NCBI RefSeq assembly: GCF_024652905.1
Contig: NZ_CP102428.1
Location: 4,448,001 to 4,512,000, forward strand
Length of the DNA stretch: 64,000 bases
Direction of reading: 5' to 3'
Source of the DNA: Pseudomonas oryzihabitans
Lineage (GTDB): Bacteria > Pseudomonadota > Gammaproteobacteria > Pseudomonadales > Pseudomonadaceae
The position numbers and the translations under genes were made by a program. The number at the start of each line of letters is the position of its first letter. Position 1 is the first letter of the stretch. The notes beneath the pieces are model-generated. The model was not told where the DNA came from. It ran no database searches and saw nothing but the letters and a program-made list of their open reading frames with translations. Positions 1 through 8,509 of the stretch are shown piece by piece.

Positions 1-68
1 ACCTGATGCCGCTGCAAACGCCCCAGGCCCTGGCACGGTTGATGCTCGATTTCGCCCGGAAGCTCTGA
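1..68 (+). CDS. C-terminal end of a protein cut by the window edge, possibly an alpha/beta hydrolase
   Basis: An open frame enters from the left edge and stops with TGA at 66-68. Only about 21 residues are visible (ending LMLDFARKL). The tail resembles the last helix of alpha/beta hydrolases, but this is too short to assign safely. It ends three bases before the next ATG, so the two genes are probably co-transcribed. Confidence 0.45.
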   Translation, partial: LMPLQTPQALARLMLDFARKL

Positions 69-71
69 TCC

Positions 72-1118
72 ATGGATTCGTTGACCCAGGCCGTACTCGG
101 CGCCACCGTCCAGACCGCGCTGTTGGGGCGCTGGCAGGGCCGCCGCGCCCTTCTCTATGGCGCTGCTCTGGGCACCCTGCCGGATCTCGATGTGGTCATC
201 GGCTACGGCAACGCCGTCAACGAGATGACCTACCACCGCGGCTTCAGCCATTCGCTGTTCGTGCTGACCGGGGTGGCCCTGTTGCTGACCTGGCTGTGCG
301 GGCGCTGGCGCAATCCGGGTTACAGCCAGCGACGGCTGTTCCTGACCCTCTGGCTGGTGCTCATCACCCATCCGCTGCTGGATGCCTTCACCACCTACGG
401 TACCCAGTTGTTCTGGCCACTGCCGACCACTCCGGTGGCCTGGTCCAGCGTCTTCATCATCGATCCGCTCTATACGCTGCCATTGTTGCTGGCAGTGCTG
501 GCTGGCCTGGTGCTCGGCCCCCGGGACAGAACGCCACGGCTGGCCGTGGCGGCCTTGCTGCTCTCCACGACCTACCTGGGCTGGACCCTGGTGGCCAAGT
601 ATTCCGCGGAGCGCCAGGTGCGCCAGGTGCTGGCGACGCAGGGGCAGGCGGATGCCCGCCTGTTCAGCGCGCCGCTGCCGTTCACCAGTCTGCTCTGGCG
701 GGTCATGGTGGACGATGGCCCCGAGCGCTACCGGGAAACCTGGGTCGGATTGTTCGACGATCATCCGCCGCAGCTGGTGCCACTGCCGCGGGGCGGCGAA
801 CTGGCGCCAATCCTTGCCGATTCCCCGGCCGAGCAGCGGCTGCGGTGGTTCACCGACGACTGGCTGAGGTACGACCGCCTGGGCGATGACCTGGTGGTGA
901 CCGATCTGCGCCTGGGCGCCACCGGCTACCACAGCTTTCGCTTCGTGCTGGCTCAGCGCGAGGCGAGTGGCTGGCGACTGGTGGCCGAACCTTCGTTGTG
1001 GCCGCGGGAGCGAGGCGGTCGCGAACAGCTGGCGGTGGTCTGGCGCAGACTCTGGCATCCGGAGCTACCGGCGCCGGTGGCGGAGTGGGCCGCACGGTTG
1101 TCGCGGCTGCCGGACTGA
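72..1118 (+). CDS. YdjM/DUF457-family membrane-bound metal-dependent hydrolase
   Basis: A 348-residue protein beginning MDSLTQAVLGA, the typical N-terminus of the YdjM-like (DUF457) integral membrane hydrolases. Histidines and acidic residues sit in conserved places: LPDLDVV near residue 40, YHRGFSHS near 55-62 and THPLLDAF near 100. Four or five hydrophobic segments fill the first half, and the C-terminal half is soluble. The start lies 3 bases after the preceding stop. Substrate is unknown. Its 3' end is overlapped antisense by the DUF1127 gene. Confidence 0.85.
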   Translation: MDSLTQAVLGATVQTALLGRWQGRRALLYGAALGTLPDLDVVIGYGNAVNEMTYHRGFSHSLFVLTGVALLLTWLCGRWRNPGYSQRRLFLTLWLVLITHPLLDAFTTYGTQLFWPLPTTPVAWSSVFIIDPLYTLPLLLAVLAGLVLGPRDRTPRLAVAALLLSTTYLGWTLVAKYSAERQVRQVLATQGQADARLFSAPLPFTSLLWRVMVDDGPERYRETWVGLFDDHPPQLVPLPRGGELAPILADSPAEQRLRWFTDDWLRYDRLGDDLVVTDLRLGATGYHSFRFVLAQREASGWRLVAEPSLWPRERGGREQLAVVWRRLWHPELPAPVAEWAARLSRLPD

Positions 1119-1312
1119 CGCCAGGCGTCCAGTAGCACCCGCCACCAGGGGCGGTGGGCTTCGTGCAATGCCGTCAGGCGATCCAGGCCGATGTCGGCCA
1201 GTTCTTCGTCCGACAGCTCCAGCAGGGTGCGGCGGGTGCTCAGCTGGCGCTGGAACAGCAGCCAGCAGCCGCTGGTGTGGGTCCGATCATGAAGGCGGGC
1301 GTCTCTGGGCAT
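953..1312 (-). CDS. DUF1127 family small protein with an extended C-terminus
   Basis: The ATG at 1312 follows a good ribosome site (AGGAGAG, about 6 bases away). The 119-residue product has a DUF1127 core near residues 25-65 (LLELSDEELADIGL). DUF1127 proteins are usually about 50-80 residues. Here the frame stays open for about 50 more residues of low-complexity R/S/G/T-rich sequence that runs antisense into the preceding gene by 166 bases, so the tail is probably read-through rather than a domain. The gene is divergent from the MocR regulator at 1481. Small Arg-rich DUF1127 proteins such as YjiS in enterics often respond to stress or phosphate, but no function is claimed here. Confidence 0.75.
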   Translation of the reverse strand: MPRDARLHDRTHTSGCWLLFQRQLSTRRTLLELSDEELADIGLDRLTALHEAHRPWWRVLLDAWRQSGSRDNRAAHSATGAGSSGCQSLRQTTASCSRPPRSRGHNEGSATSRQPLASR

Positions 1313-1387
1313 GGCGTCTCTCCTGTGCTGTCTCCATGCTCCGCCGCCAGCCTGTCCAGGGGCAGGTCCAGGCTGATCGGTTGTCCG

Positions 1388-1445
1388 CCATACAGCCGCC
1401 TTACAGCAGGCAGCTGTATGGTAGGTGGCGTGGCCATCTGTATGG
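1388..1445. promoter_or_regulatory. Candidate MocR operator: three CTGTATGG-type sites
   Basis: CCATACAG at 1388-1395 and two direct copies of CTGTATGG at 1414-1421 and 1438-1445 (24-bp spacing) lie between the divergent DUF1127 and MocR genes. MocR regulators commonly bind direct repeats near their own promoter. No binding evidence is available, so this is an inference from spacing and position. Confidence 0.5.
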
Positions 1446-1480
1446 CGCGCCATCCCTGCCTGCGCCGCTATAGTCCGGAC

Positions 1481-2926
1481 ATGAATCGCTATCAGCTGTT
1501 GGCCGACGCGCTCGGCCGCCGTATCGAACAGGGCCTCTATCGACCGGGCGAACGCCTGCCGTCGGTACGGGCCCTGGCGCAGGAGCACGGGGTGAGCCTG
1601 GCCACGGTGCAACAGGCCTATCGGCTGCTGGAGGATCGCGGCCTGGTCGAGCCACGGCCCAAGTCCGGCTATTTCGTCCATCTGGAAAGACGCGCCATCG
1701 AGTTGCCGCGGGTGACCCGCCCGGCGCGCTGGCCGGTGGAGGTCTCCGGCTGGGAGCCGGTGCGCGAGCTGATGACCAGCACCCCCGACTCGGTGCGGGT
1801 GCAACTCGGCCGCGGCCTGCCGGATACCGAGGCACCGACCCTGGCCCCCTTGCTCGCCGGCATGGCACGCCTGGCGCGGCGACCAGGCAATGCCGGGCTG
1901 TCCTACGACAGCATCCAGGGTGTGGCGGCGCTGCGTGAACAGGTCGCACGACTGCAACTGGATGCCGGCTGCATGCTGACCGCCGATGACATCGTCATCA
2001 CCAGCGGTGCCCACGAAGCCCTGGCCACGGCGCTGCGGGCCACCTGCCAGGAGGGCGACATCGTCGCGGTGGATTCACCGACCTTCCACGGGGTGATGCA
2101 GACGCTCAAGGGCCAGGGCCTCAAGGCACTGGAGATCCCCACCGATCCGCGCACCGGCATCAGCCTGCCGGCGCTGGAACTGGCCCTGGAGCAGTGGCCG
2201 GTGCGCGCCATCCAGCTCACCCCCAGCTGCAACAATCCCCTGGGCTACTGCATGCCCGAGGCCAACAAGCGCCAGCTGGTGGCCCTGGCGCGCAAGCACG
2301 ACCTGGCGGTGATCGAGGACGACGTCTATGGCGATCTGCTCTATGGCTATCCGCGCGCGCGGGCGCTCAAGGCCTTCGACGAAGACGACCGGGTGATCCT
2401 CTGCAGTTCCTTTTCCAAGACCCTGGCCCCCGGGCTCAGGGTCGGTTGGGTGGCACCCGGGCGCTATGCCGAGCGCATCCTGCACCTCAAGTACATAGGC
2501 ACTGGCTGCACCGCCCCCCAACCGCAGCTGGCTATCGCCGAATTCATCGCCGCCGGGCACTACACCGTCCACGTCCGGCGCATGCGTGCCCAGTACCAGC
2601 GCAATCGCGACCTGATGAGTGCCTGGGTGCAGCGCTACTTTCCCGCAGGTACCCGGGTCAGCCAACCCCAAGGCAGCTTCCTGCTCTGGGTGGAATTGCC
2701 CGAGGCCTGCGACAGTCATCGGCTCAATCGCGAGTTGCTCGCCCAAAGCGTGCAGATCGCCTGTGGCAGCATCTTTTCCGCCTCGGGCAAGTACCGCAAC
2801 TGCCTGCGCTTGAACTATGCCCAGGCCCAGCGCCCGGGCGTGGAGGAGGGGGTGCAGCGCGTCGGTGAAGCGGCGTGTCGGCTGCTCGATGAGGCGCTGC
2901 CGCGGTCGGTGGCGGTGCCGGTCTAG
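1481..2926 (+). CDS. MocR/PdxR-type GntR regulator with PLP aminotransferase domain
   Basis: Product of 481 residues. A GntR winged helix occupies about residues 1-75 (GERLPSVRALAQEHGVSLATVQQAYRLL, read in part). It is followed by a fold-type I aminotransferase domain with the PLP lysine in CSSFSKTLAPGLRVGW. Such fusions are MocR-type transcription factors that use PLP as a ligand rather than for catalysis. The frame is open further upstream (to 1154), but the ATG at 1481 aligns with the family N-terminus, and the extension would cross the neighbour's promoter. No strong ribosome site precedes it. Likely targets are itself and the divergent DUF1127 gene. Confidence 0.88.
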   Translation: MNRYQLLADALGRRIEQGLYRPGERLPSVRALAQEHGVSLATVQQAYRLLEDRGLVEPRPKSGYFVHLERRAIELPRVTRPARWPVEVSGWEPVRELMTSTPDSVRVQLGRGLPDTEAPTLAPLLAGMARLARRPGNAGLSYDSIQGVAALREQVARLQLDAGCMLTADDIVITSGAHEALATALRATCQEGDIVAVDSPTFHGVMQTLKGQGLKALEIPTDPRTGISLPALELALEQWPVRAIQLTPSCNNPLGYCMPEANKRQLVALARKHDLAVIEDDVYGDLLYGYPRARALKAFDEDDRVILCSSFSKTLAPGLRVGWVAPGRYAERILHLKYIGTGCTAPQPQLAIAEFIAAGHYTVHVRRMRAQYQRNRDLMSAWVQRYFPAGTRVSQPQGSFLLWVELPEACDSHRLNRELLAQSVQIACGSIFSASGKYRNCLRLNYAQAQRPGVEEGVQRVGEAACRLLDEALPRSVAVPV

Positions 2927-3014
2927 CCGACCCTGGCGTACAGCGCGAAGTCCTCGCCACCGAGACGAGGTTTCGCCCGCCCTCTACACTGGCCGTTTTG
3001 AGCGAGGACTCCCT

Positions 3015-3524
3015 ATGCCACCCCGTTTCTATCTGGCCGGCCCCGAGGTCTTTCGCCCCGACGCCGTCGCCCATGGCGAGGCCCTCAAGGCGCTGTGCGC
3101 CCGTCACGGCTGCACGGGCCTGTTTCCGTTGGACAACGCCATTCCTCCGGAGCTGACCGAGCCGCGCGAGCAGGCCGCCTGGATCTATCGGGCGAATCTG
3201 GCGCTGATCGAGCAGGCCGATGGGGTGCTGGCCAGTCTGGATTTCTTTCGCGGCGCCGAGCCCGACAGCGGTACCTGTTTCGAGGTGGGCTATGCGGTGG
3301 CGCTGGGCAAGCCGGTGGTGGGCTATGTCCCGGAGACGGGCAGCCTGGCCGAGCGGATTCGCGCGCGGCATCCCGAGTGGGTGGGGACCGGGCTGCTGGA
3401 CCGCGATGGCTGGACGCTGGAGGAGTTCGGCTTGCCGCTCAACCTGATGCTGGCGGTACCGGCCAGCATCGTCGTCGGTGGGCCGGAGGTAGCCCTGGCA
3501 GTGTTGCGCGAGCGGCTGGGCTAG
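3015..3524 (+). CDS. Nucleoside 2-deoxyribosyltransferase family protein
   Basis: A 169-residue protein with the family signatures FYLAGPEVF at the N-terminus and DSGTCFEVGYAVALGKPVVG near residues 88-108, which contains the catalytic glutamate. These enzymes exchange the base of 2'-deoxynucleosides or hydrolyse nucleotide N-glycosidic bonds in salvage or pool cleansing. The start follows GAGGACTCCCT. It stands alone between the MocR gene and a repeat-containing convergent intergenic region. Confidence 0.88.
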   Translation: MPPRFYLAGPEVFRPDAVAHGEALKALCARHGCTGLFPLDNAIPPELTEPREQAAWIYRANLALIEQADGVLASLDFFRGAEPDSGTCFEVGYAVALGKPVVGYVPETGSLAERIRARHPEWVGTGLLDRDGWTLEEFGLPLNLMLAVPASIVVGGPEVALAVLRERLG

Positions 3525-3540
3525 CGAGGCGGGCGTGCGA

Positions 3541-3575
3541 CCCTCACCCCCGGCCCTCTCCCAGTGGGAGAGGGG
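3541..3575. repeat. REP-like palindrome (CCCTCTCCC/GGGAGAGGG family)
   Basis: CCCTCTCCC (3554-3562), loop AGT, then GGGAGAGGG (3566-3574), preceded by CCCTCACCCC. The same palindrome recurs near 32.7, 32.8, 40.2-40.6, 50.3, 50.4 and 63.8 kb. Here it lies between convergent genes and could end transcription from either side. Confidence 0.8.
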
Positions 3576-3594
3576 GTGGTTAGCGGTCAGTCCA

Positions 3595-3620
3595 GTGGAA
3601 AAGGCTGCGCCGTTTTCCAC
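3595..3620. repeat. Short palindrome GTGGAAAA-N10-TTTTCCAC
   Basis: A perfect 8-bp inverted repeat flanking a 10-base GC-rich loop, followed by GCTACGGGG. Related GTGGAAAA...TTTTCCACGCTAC motifs occur inside the large repeat element near 52.96-53.05 kb. It may act as a terminator for the convergent genes around it. Confidence 0.55.
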
Positions 3621-3663
3621 GCTACGGGGCCTTGACCCAATGAGGGGAGCGGTTGCAGTGGCG

Positions 3664-4365
3664 TCAGCCGTGCGCCAGGGACGCCAGCTCGTCCAGCCCG
3701 CTGTGGCCGTCGGCATAGGCCGCGCGGAAGCTGTCGCGCTGCTGCCAGCGCGCCCAGAAGGCCGCCAGGTGCTCGAAGCGCTCGTCCAGCGGGGTCTGGT
3801 TGGTCGGGAACTTGGAGAAGGCGATGGCGGTGCACAGGGTGATGTCGGCAAAGGTCGGCGCTGCGCCACCCAGCAGCCACTCGCGACCATCGGCCAGGTG
3901 CCGATCCACCAGGGCCGCGTGCATCAGGGCCTCCTTGCGACAATGCTCGCCCCACTGCGGATTGTGGGTCAGCTCCAGTTTGTGGCCGAGGCCTTCGTGC
4001 TGCACATGGAACATGGTCACGATGCGATAGAGCACATGGACGAAGATGCGGTCGTTCCACATAGCGTCCTGGCCCTGCTCCAGCGGCGTTTCGCCCATTA
4101 CCTTGCGCCCGGGATAGCTGTTGTCCAGATAGCGGGCGATGGCCGCGCTCTCGGCCAGGTAACCGCCTTCGGCGAGCTCCAGGGTGGGCGTCTCGCCCCA
4201 GGGATTGCGCTTGAGGTGCTGCCACTGGCGCTGCTCGCCCTCGGGCGCCATCTTCAGGATGACCTCCTCGAACTGATCGGCAATGCCCTTTTCATGGATG
4301 AACAGCCGCAGGCGTTGCGGATTGGGAAAGGCGGACGGCGAGGTGAAGAGGCGTAGCGTGGCCAT
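3664..4365 (-). CDS. Glutathione S-transferase family protein
   Basis: A 233-residue protein starting MATLRLF. The N-terminal thioredoxin-like domain covers about residues 1-85 with the conserved cis-proline region GETPTLEL and the glutathione-binding LAESAAIARYLD. An all-helical C-terminal domain follows. The ATG at 4365 is preceded by a CCGGAGTCC site, and upstream in-frame ATGs do not fit the family N-terminus. It probably conjugates glutathione to electrophiles or acts as a reductase. The substrate cannot be read from sequence. Confidence 0.88.
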   Translation of the reverse strand: MATLRLFTSPSAFPNPQRLRLFIHEKGIADQFEEVILKMAPEGEQRQWQHLKRNPWGETPTLELAEGGYLAESAAIARYLDNSYPGRKVMGETPLEQGQDAMWNDRIFVHVLYRIVTMFHVQHEGLGHKLELTHNPQWGEHCRKEALMHAALVDRHLADGREWLLGGAAPTFADITLCTAIAFSKFPTNQTPLDERFEHLAAFWARWQQRDSFRAAYADGHSGLDELASLAHG

Positions 4366-4542
4366 GGCGGACTCCGGAAAGGGAAGAGACGAAGCATGCG
4401 ACTGCGGGCAGTCCTGCAGCGTTCGTAAAGGGCGACCAAGGATGCTGGGCCAGGGCAGGAGATGAATAACCAAACCTCTGTATGCCGTCCATGCACAGAG
4501 TCGATTGGTCAGGCGGGCGTTTAGCTCACGAGGCCAAGCGCC

Positions 4543-4805
4543 GTAGGTTGGCGCTGAGCGTCGCGAAGCCCAACAGCGTGGCTGGGCCTTGGGTGATGTT
4601 GGGCTTCGCTGGCGCTCAACCCAACCTACGAAAGCCAGGCCTAGCACCGTAGGTTGGTGTTGAGCGTAGCGAAGCCCAACAGCGGGGCCGGGCCTTGGGC
4701 GGTGTTGGGCTTCGCTTGGCGCTCAACCCAACCTACGGAACCGTGGCAACAGCGGGGCTGGGCCTTGGGCAATGTTGGGCTTCGCTGGCGCTCAACCCAA
4801 CCTAC
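4543..4805. repeat. Cluster of GTAG-type REP elements (two inverted pairs plus one half)
   Basis: Two inverted pairs (4543-4629 and 4649-4736) and a single copy (4774-4805) of a roughly 32-bp unit that reads GTAGGTTGG...AGCGAAGCCCAAC. Each pair forms a BIME-like structure. The leading GTAG tetranucleotide is what REP-associated tyrosine transposases recognise in known systems. The stretch between the GST gene and the DUF2845 pair holds no gene. Confidence 0.85.
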
Positions 4806-4832
4806 GGGTGCAGGGCCAACCTGCGAAACGTC

Positions 4833-5132
4833 TCAGTTGGCTCTCTTGCTGTCCACCTGGTCCAGGCGGCCGCCGCGAAAGGTGAGGAAATACAGCATGC
4901 CGTTCCAAGGGCCGTAGGCCCATTCTTCGACGAATTCGACCTGGCGATAGCCGTAGCCGTCGGTGACCTGGCGCTCGCCCAGGGGCGTGACGCTCAGGGG
5001 GTCGCCGCACTTGCCGCGGACCTCGTGGGTGGTGGAGCCGGTGGAGACCAGGGCGCTGCCGCAACGCAGCGACGCGGCCTGGCTGGTACCGGTGGCGAGC
5101 AGAAGCAGCAACAGCAGGGCGCGAGAGGTCAT
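4833..5132 (-). CDS. DUF2845 domain protein, secreted (copy 1)
   Basis: A 99-residue protein with a signal peptide (MTSRALLLLLLLATGTSQA). A DUF2845 core follows: RCGSALVSTG, a second cysteine in GKCGDP, and VEEWAYGP near residues 65-75. Two conserved cysteines suggest a disulfide in the periplasm. It starts within the stop codon of the upstream paralogue (ATGA overlap at 5129-5132), so both are translated from one message. Function of the family is unknown. Confidence 0.85.
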   Translation of the reverse strand: MTSRALLLLLLLATGTSQAASLRCGSALVSTGSTTHEVRGKCGDPLSVTPLGERQVTDGYGYRQVEFVEEWAYGPWNGMLYFLTFRGGRLDQVDSKRAN

Positions 5133-5413
5133 TGGCGCTGGAACTCGATGCGACTGAGGCGGTTGGCTTCGAAGGTGAGGATGTAGTTGGCGCCGTTCTT
5201 CGGGCCGTACACCCATTCTTCGATCACCGCCTCGCGGCGTTCGTTGCGGCCCAGTTCGTAGCCCACCAGGTCGCGATGGGCGGGTTCGCCGCATTTCTGC
5301 AGCACTTCGAAGGCGCGATCGCCCCGGCTGACCAGGGCGTTGCCGCACCTCATGGAATCGGCGGCGGCGCCGGTGGCGACCAGCAGGGTGAGGGCGGCGA
5401 GCAGGCAACGCAT
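5129..5413 (-). CDS. DUF2845 domain protein, secreted (copy 2)
   Basis: A 94-residue protein with a signal peptide (MRCLLAALTLLVATGAAA). Its core, RCGNALVSRGDRAFEVLQKC and IEEWVYGPKNG, matches the downstream gene. The two genes are tandem paralogues with a 4-base overlap, which points to local duplication or an obligate pair. It lies 17 bases downstream of the DUF748 gene's end on the same strand numbering, but upstream in transcription of copy 1. No enzymatic motif is visible. Confidence 0.85.
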   Translation of the reverse strand: MRCLLAALTLLVATGAAADSMRCGNALVSRGDRAFEVLQKCGEPAHRDLVGYELGRNERREAVIEEWVYGPKNGANYILTFEANRLSRIEFQRQ

Positions 5414-5430
5414 GGGAGTCTCCTGACCGG

Positions 5431-8289
5431 TCAGAGCACCCCGAGCTGCAATTGCGCGGCCGTGGGCGATTCGCCGGATTGGGCTTGAGTACTGACGTCC
5501 AGCAGATAGACCCGCTGGGCATCCAGTTTCGCCGTCTCCACCAGATAGGTCTTGATGGCCCCCGCGCGTTGCTGGGCCAGGCTGCGCAGGAGGCCGTCGT
5601 TGCCGCTCCAGGCTTCGAGCACCGCTTGGCGCAGGCGCGCCGTGCGGGTGGCATCGTCAAGACTATCCCATTCCTGCGGCGGTTGCGCCTGCAGTCGCAG
5701 GCGATACAGGCCTTCCAGCAGGGGCGCGCGCATGTCGGCGGGCACCTGCAGCTGGCTGGGATCGGCCGGCACCTTGTCGCCGCGGCGCTGCAGTAGGTTG
5801 AAGTACTGGGTCTGGAAATCCTTTTCCAGCTGGCTGGCGGCCAGGGCGCGGCCATCGCTGGCGGCGCCGGCATGGCCCTTGACCTCCACCGTCAGTTGCG
5901 GGCGCTGGCGCAGGGCCGCGGCCAGCTTGTCCAGCTCGCCGCGGGCCTGAGCCGAGAGCGTGGTGCTGCCGGCGGCGAAGTCGATGGCGCTGAGATCCGC
6001 TTCATGCCCGCCGACCAGTCCCGCCAGCATGCGGAAGGGCGCCTGGATGGCGCGGCTGAGCACGTTGCGCAGGGTCTGCCAGACCACCGGCATGACGCTG
6101 AAGTTGGGGTCGGCGAGATTGCCCGCCACCGGCAGGCGCAGGTCGATGCGACCGTGGCTGTCCTTGAGCAGGGCTACGGCCAGGCGCACCGGCAGGTCCA
6201 CGGCGTCCTTGCTGTCCACCCGCTCGCCCAGTTCCAGCTGGTCGAGCACCACGTGGTTCTGCGCCTGCAGCCGGCCGTCGTCGATGCGGTACTGCAGATC
6301 CAGGTCGAGGCGCCCCTTGCGCACCGCATAGCCGGCGAACTTGCCTGTGTAGGGCGACAGGGTGGTGAGTTCGACCTGGCGAAAATAGGCGGTCACGTCC
6401 AGTTGCTGCAGGGGGTCGAGGGGATCGAGACGGCCCTTGATCTCCACCGGGGCGAAGCGGTCGACCTTGCCGGCGAGGTGGATGTCGGCCGGTTTCGAGG
6501 CGGCGGTATCGAGGGTACCGATGCCGCCTTCCAGCGACTGGATATTGGTGGCGAAACCGGGCTTCAAGCTGTTGTCGGCGAAATCGGCGCTGCCGTCCTT
6601 GATGGTCACCCCGCCAATGCGGATCTGCAGCGGTGGCGAGCTGTCCTTCGACGCGGTTTTCGGCTGGGGCACCAGCAGGGCGCTGAAGTTGTTGCTCAGG
6701 TCCTCGTTGATCACCAGGGTGCCATAGGGCTGTTCCAGGTCGATCTTGTCGATGACCAGCCGCTTGCCCAGTTCGAAGGCGATGCCTTGCACGTCCAGCC
6801 GCTGCCAGCGCATGAAGTCCTGCTGGTGCAGGGTGTCGAGCACATGCACCTGGGTGACCTGGGCCGCGCCGCTGACGGTGAGCCCCAGCGGCTCGCCGGG
6901 TTTCAGGGCCACCTTGAGCCGACTGGCCAGCTGGCCGCTGCGGATCTCCAAGCGCACATAGGGGCTGAGATAGGGCTGAGCCTGGCGCAGGTTGAGTTCG
7001 TCGATGCCGACGTCGAAGTTGCCCTGCAGGGGGCTGAGCGTCAGCTGGCCGCTGGCGGTGATGCGACCGCGATCGCCCAGGGTGGTCTTGAGTGCCAGGC
7101 CAAAGGGTTTGTCGCCGGCGGTATCGAAGCCTTTCACGGCCAGATCCAGGCCGCTGAAGTAGAGACTGGCCGGGTCCTGGGGCACCCGGTCCACCAGGTG
7201 CAGCTGGTTGTCGCTGAGCTCGGCGTCGTCGAGCCGCACGCGCCAGGCCGGGCCACTGCTGGGGGCATCGCTGGTGGGGAAGAGCTTCTGCCAGTCGAGC
7301 GTGCCGTCCTGCTCGCGGTTACCCCAGGCATCCAGGCCGTTGCCGCGCAGGCGGGCGATGCTGACTTCGCGCTTCTGCAGATCCAGACCGATGCCCTCGG
7401 CGGCCAGGCGCTTGAAGCTGGCCTTGGGTTCGGCATTCACCGCCTGCACGGCGACGTCGTCCAGCGCCAGACGGCCCTGGCTGAGCTGCAGCTGCAGGGT
7501 CTTGGCCAGGTCCAGGCGGTAATGGGTGCTGGCTTCCAGGCGCCCCTTGCCCAGCGCCAGAGGCAGCTGGTTGCGCACATAGGGCCACCAGGGCGCGAGG
7601 CTGACGCCCTTGAGGGTCAGGTCGCCTTCGCTTCGTAGCGGCAGGAGGTCCAGGCTGCCCTTCCAGGTGAGCTGGCCGCCCTGGGCAGTGGTGGCGGTCA
7701 GTGCCAGTTGGCCCGGGGTGTCGCCGCTACGGGTGCGGAAATCCTGCAGGGTGGCATCCAGGGGGGTGAAGGTGGCCTCCACCGGCTGGGCGCCCTGGGC
7801 ATCAAGGAAGTGCAGCCGGCCGCCGACCAGGGCGATGCGCTCGATATGCACCGGGAAGGGCTGACCCGGCTCCGCATCCGCTGGCGTCGGCGAGGCGGTG
7901 GTGGTGGTGGTGGGCTCGCTGCGCCAGAGCTGGGCCAGATTGACCTGGCCGCCCTTGGCGATGCGCAGATCGACCTGGGGCTGGTCGAGGCGTACCTCGG
8001 TCAGGTGCAGGGTGCGGCGCCAGAGGCTGTCCCACTGCAGATCGGCATAGAGGCCCTCGGCTGCCATCGTGGGGTGCTCCGCTGGACCGATCAGCAGCTT
8101 TTCGGCGTGCAGCTCCAGGGTGAAGGGGTTGAAGCTCAGGGCCTGCAGGCTGGCCGGCTGGGTGAGGCGCTCGGCCAGCGTCTGGTTGAGGTAGTGCAGG
8201 GCGAGGCGCGGTCCGACCAGGAAACCGAGCAGACTGTAGAGGGCCAAGAGCGCGAGCAGCACGAGGCTCGCTTTCACAATTCTGGACAT
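5431..8289 (-). CDS. DUF748/AsmA-like envelope protein with C-terminal OmpA-like region
   Basis: A 952-residue protein with one N-terminal membrane helix (VKASLVLLALLALYSLLGFL), then a long run of beta-rich AsmA/DUF748 repeats. Near residues 785-840 it carries an OmpA-like stretch (IDFAAGSTTLSAQARGELDK). Large AsmA-like proteins bridge the inner and outer membranes and are implicated in phospholipid transport, but this subgroup is uncharacterised. The ATG at 8289 places the transmembrane helix at the very N-terminus, and the longer frame adds only a non-hydrophobic leader. The DUF2845 pair lies directly downstream on the same strand and may be co-expressed. Confidence 0.83.
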   Translation of the reverse strand: MSRIVKASLVLLALLALYSLLGFLVGPRLALHYLNQTLAERLTQPASLQALSFNPFTLELHAEKLLIGPAEHPTMAAEGLYADLQWDSLWRRTLHLTEVRLDQPQVDLRIAKGGQVNLAQLWRSEPTTTTTASPTPADAEPGQPFPVHIERIALVGGRLHFLDAQGAQPVEATFTPLDATLQDFRTRSGDTPGQLALTATTAQGGQLTWKGSLDLLPLRSEGDLTLKGVSLAPWWPYVRNQLPLALGKGRLEASTHYRLDLAKTLQLQLSQGRLALDDVAVQAVNAEPKASFKRLAAEGIGLDLQKREVSIARLRGNGLDAWGNREQDGTLDWQKLFPTSDAPSSGPAWRVRLDDAELSDNQLHLVDRVPQDPASLYFSGLDLAVKGFDTAGDKPFGLALKTTLGDRGRITASGQLTLSPLQGNFDVGIDELNLRQAQPYLSPYVRLEIRSGQLASRLKVALKPGEPLGLTVSGAAQVTQVHVLDTLHQQDFMRWQRLDVQGIAFELGKRLVIDKIDLEQPYGTLVINEDLSNNFSALLVPQPKTASKDSSPPLQIRIGGVTIKDGSADFADNSLKPGFATNIQSLEGGIGTLDTAASKPADIHLAGKVDRFAPVEIKGRLDPLDPLQQLDVTAYFRQVELTTLSPYTGKFAGYAVRKGRLDLDLQYRIDDGRLQAQNHVVLDQLELGERVDSKDAVDLPVRLAVALLKDSHGRIDLRLPVAGNLADPNFSVMPVVWQTLRNVLSRAIQAPFRMLAGLVGGHEADLSAIDFAAGSTTLSAQARGELDKLAAALRQRPQLTVEVKGHAGAASDGRALAASQLEKDFQTQYFNLLQRRGDKVPADPSQLQVPADMRAPLLEGLYRLRLQAQPPQEWDSLDDATRTARLRQAVLEAWSGNDGLLRSLAQQRAGAIKTYLVETAKLDAQRVYLLDVSTQAQSGESPTAAQLQLGVL

Positions 8290-8451
8290 GCAGGCATCTA
8301 GGACGGCGAAGGTGGCCGGATTATGGCACGGCGCCTCCGGCGACAAGGGCGGTGGCTGTCCCAAAAGCTATGGGTCTAACCTTCTGTAGCCGCCTAGCGA
8401 CCGTACGGCGGGCCTTGGTAGAAATAGTCATCCTTTAAAGTGTTTGAAATG

Positions 8452-8463
8452 TTATTGCAATAA
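8452..8463. promoter_or_regulatory. 12-bp perfect palindrome upstream of the chemoreceptor
   Basis: TTATTGCAATAA sits in an AT-rich patch (8430-8470) about 46 bases before the chemoreceptor start, in a region otherwise GC-rich. It may be an operator or part of the promoter. The 220 bases between the divergent genes (8290-8509) hold no gene. Confidence 0.35.
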
Positions 8464-8509
8464 ATCTGTAGTGAAGTGACCGCCCGCGCCATCCTCTCGG
8501 TCCCTTTCC

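Noticed and set aside
1154-2926. Longer MocR protein starting upstream
   Set aside because: The extra 109 residues run antisense to the DUF1127 gene and cross its promoter. ATG 1481 fits the GntR N-terminus.
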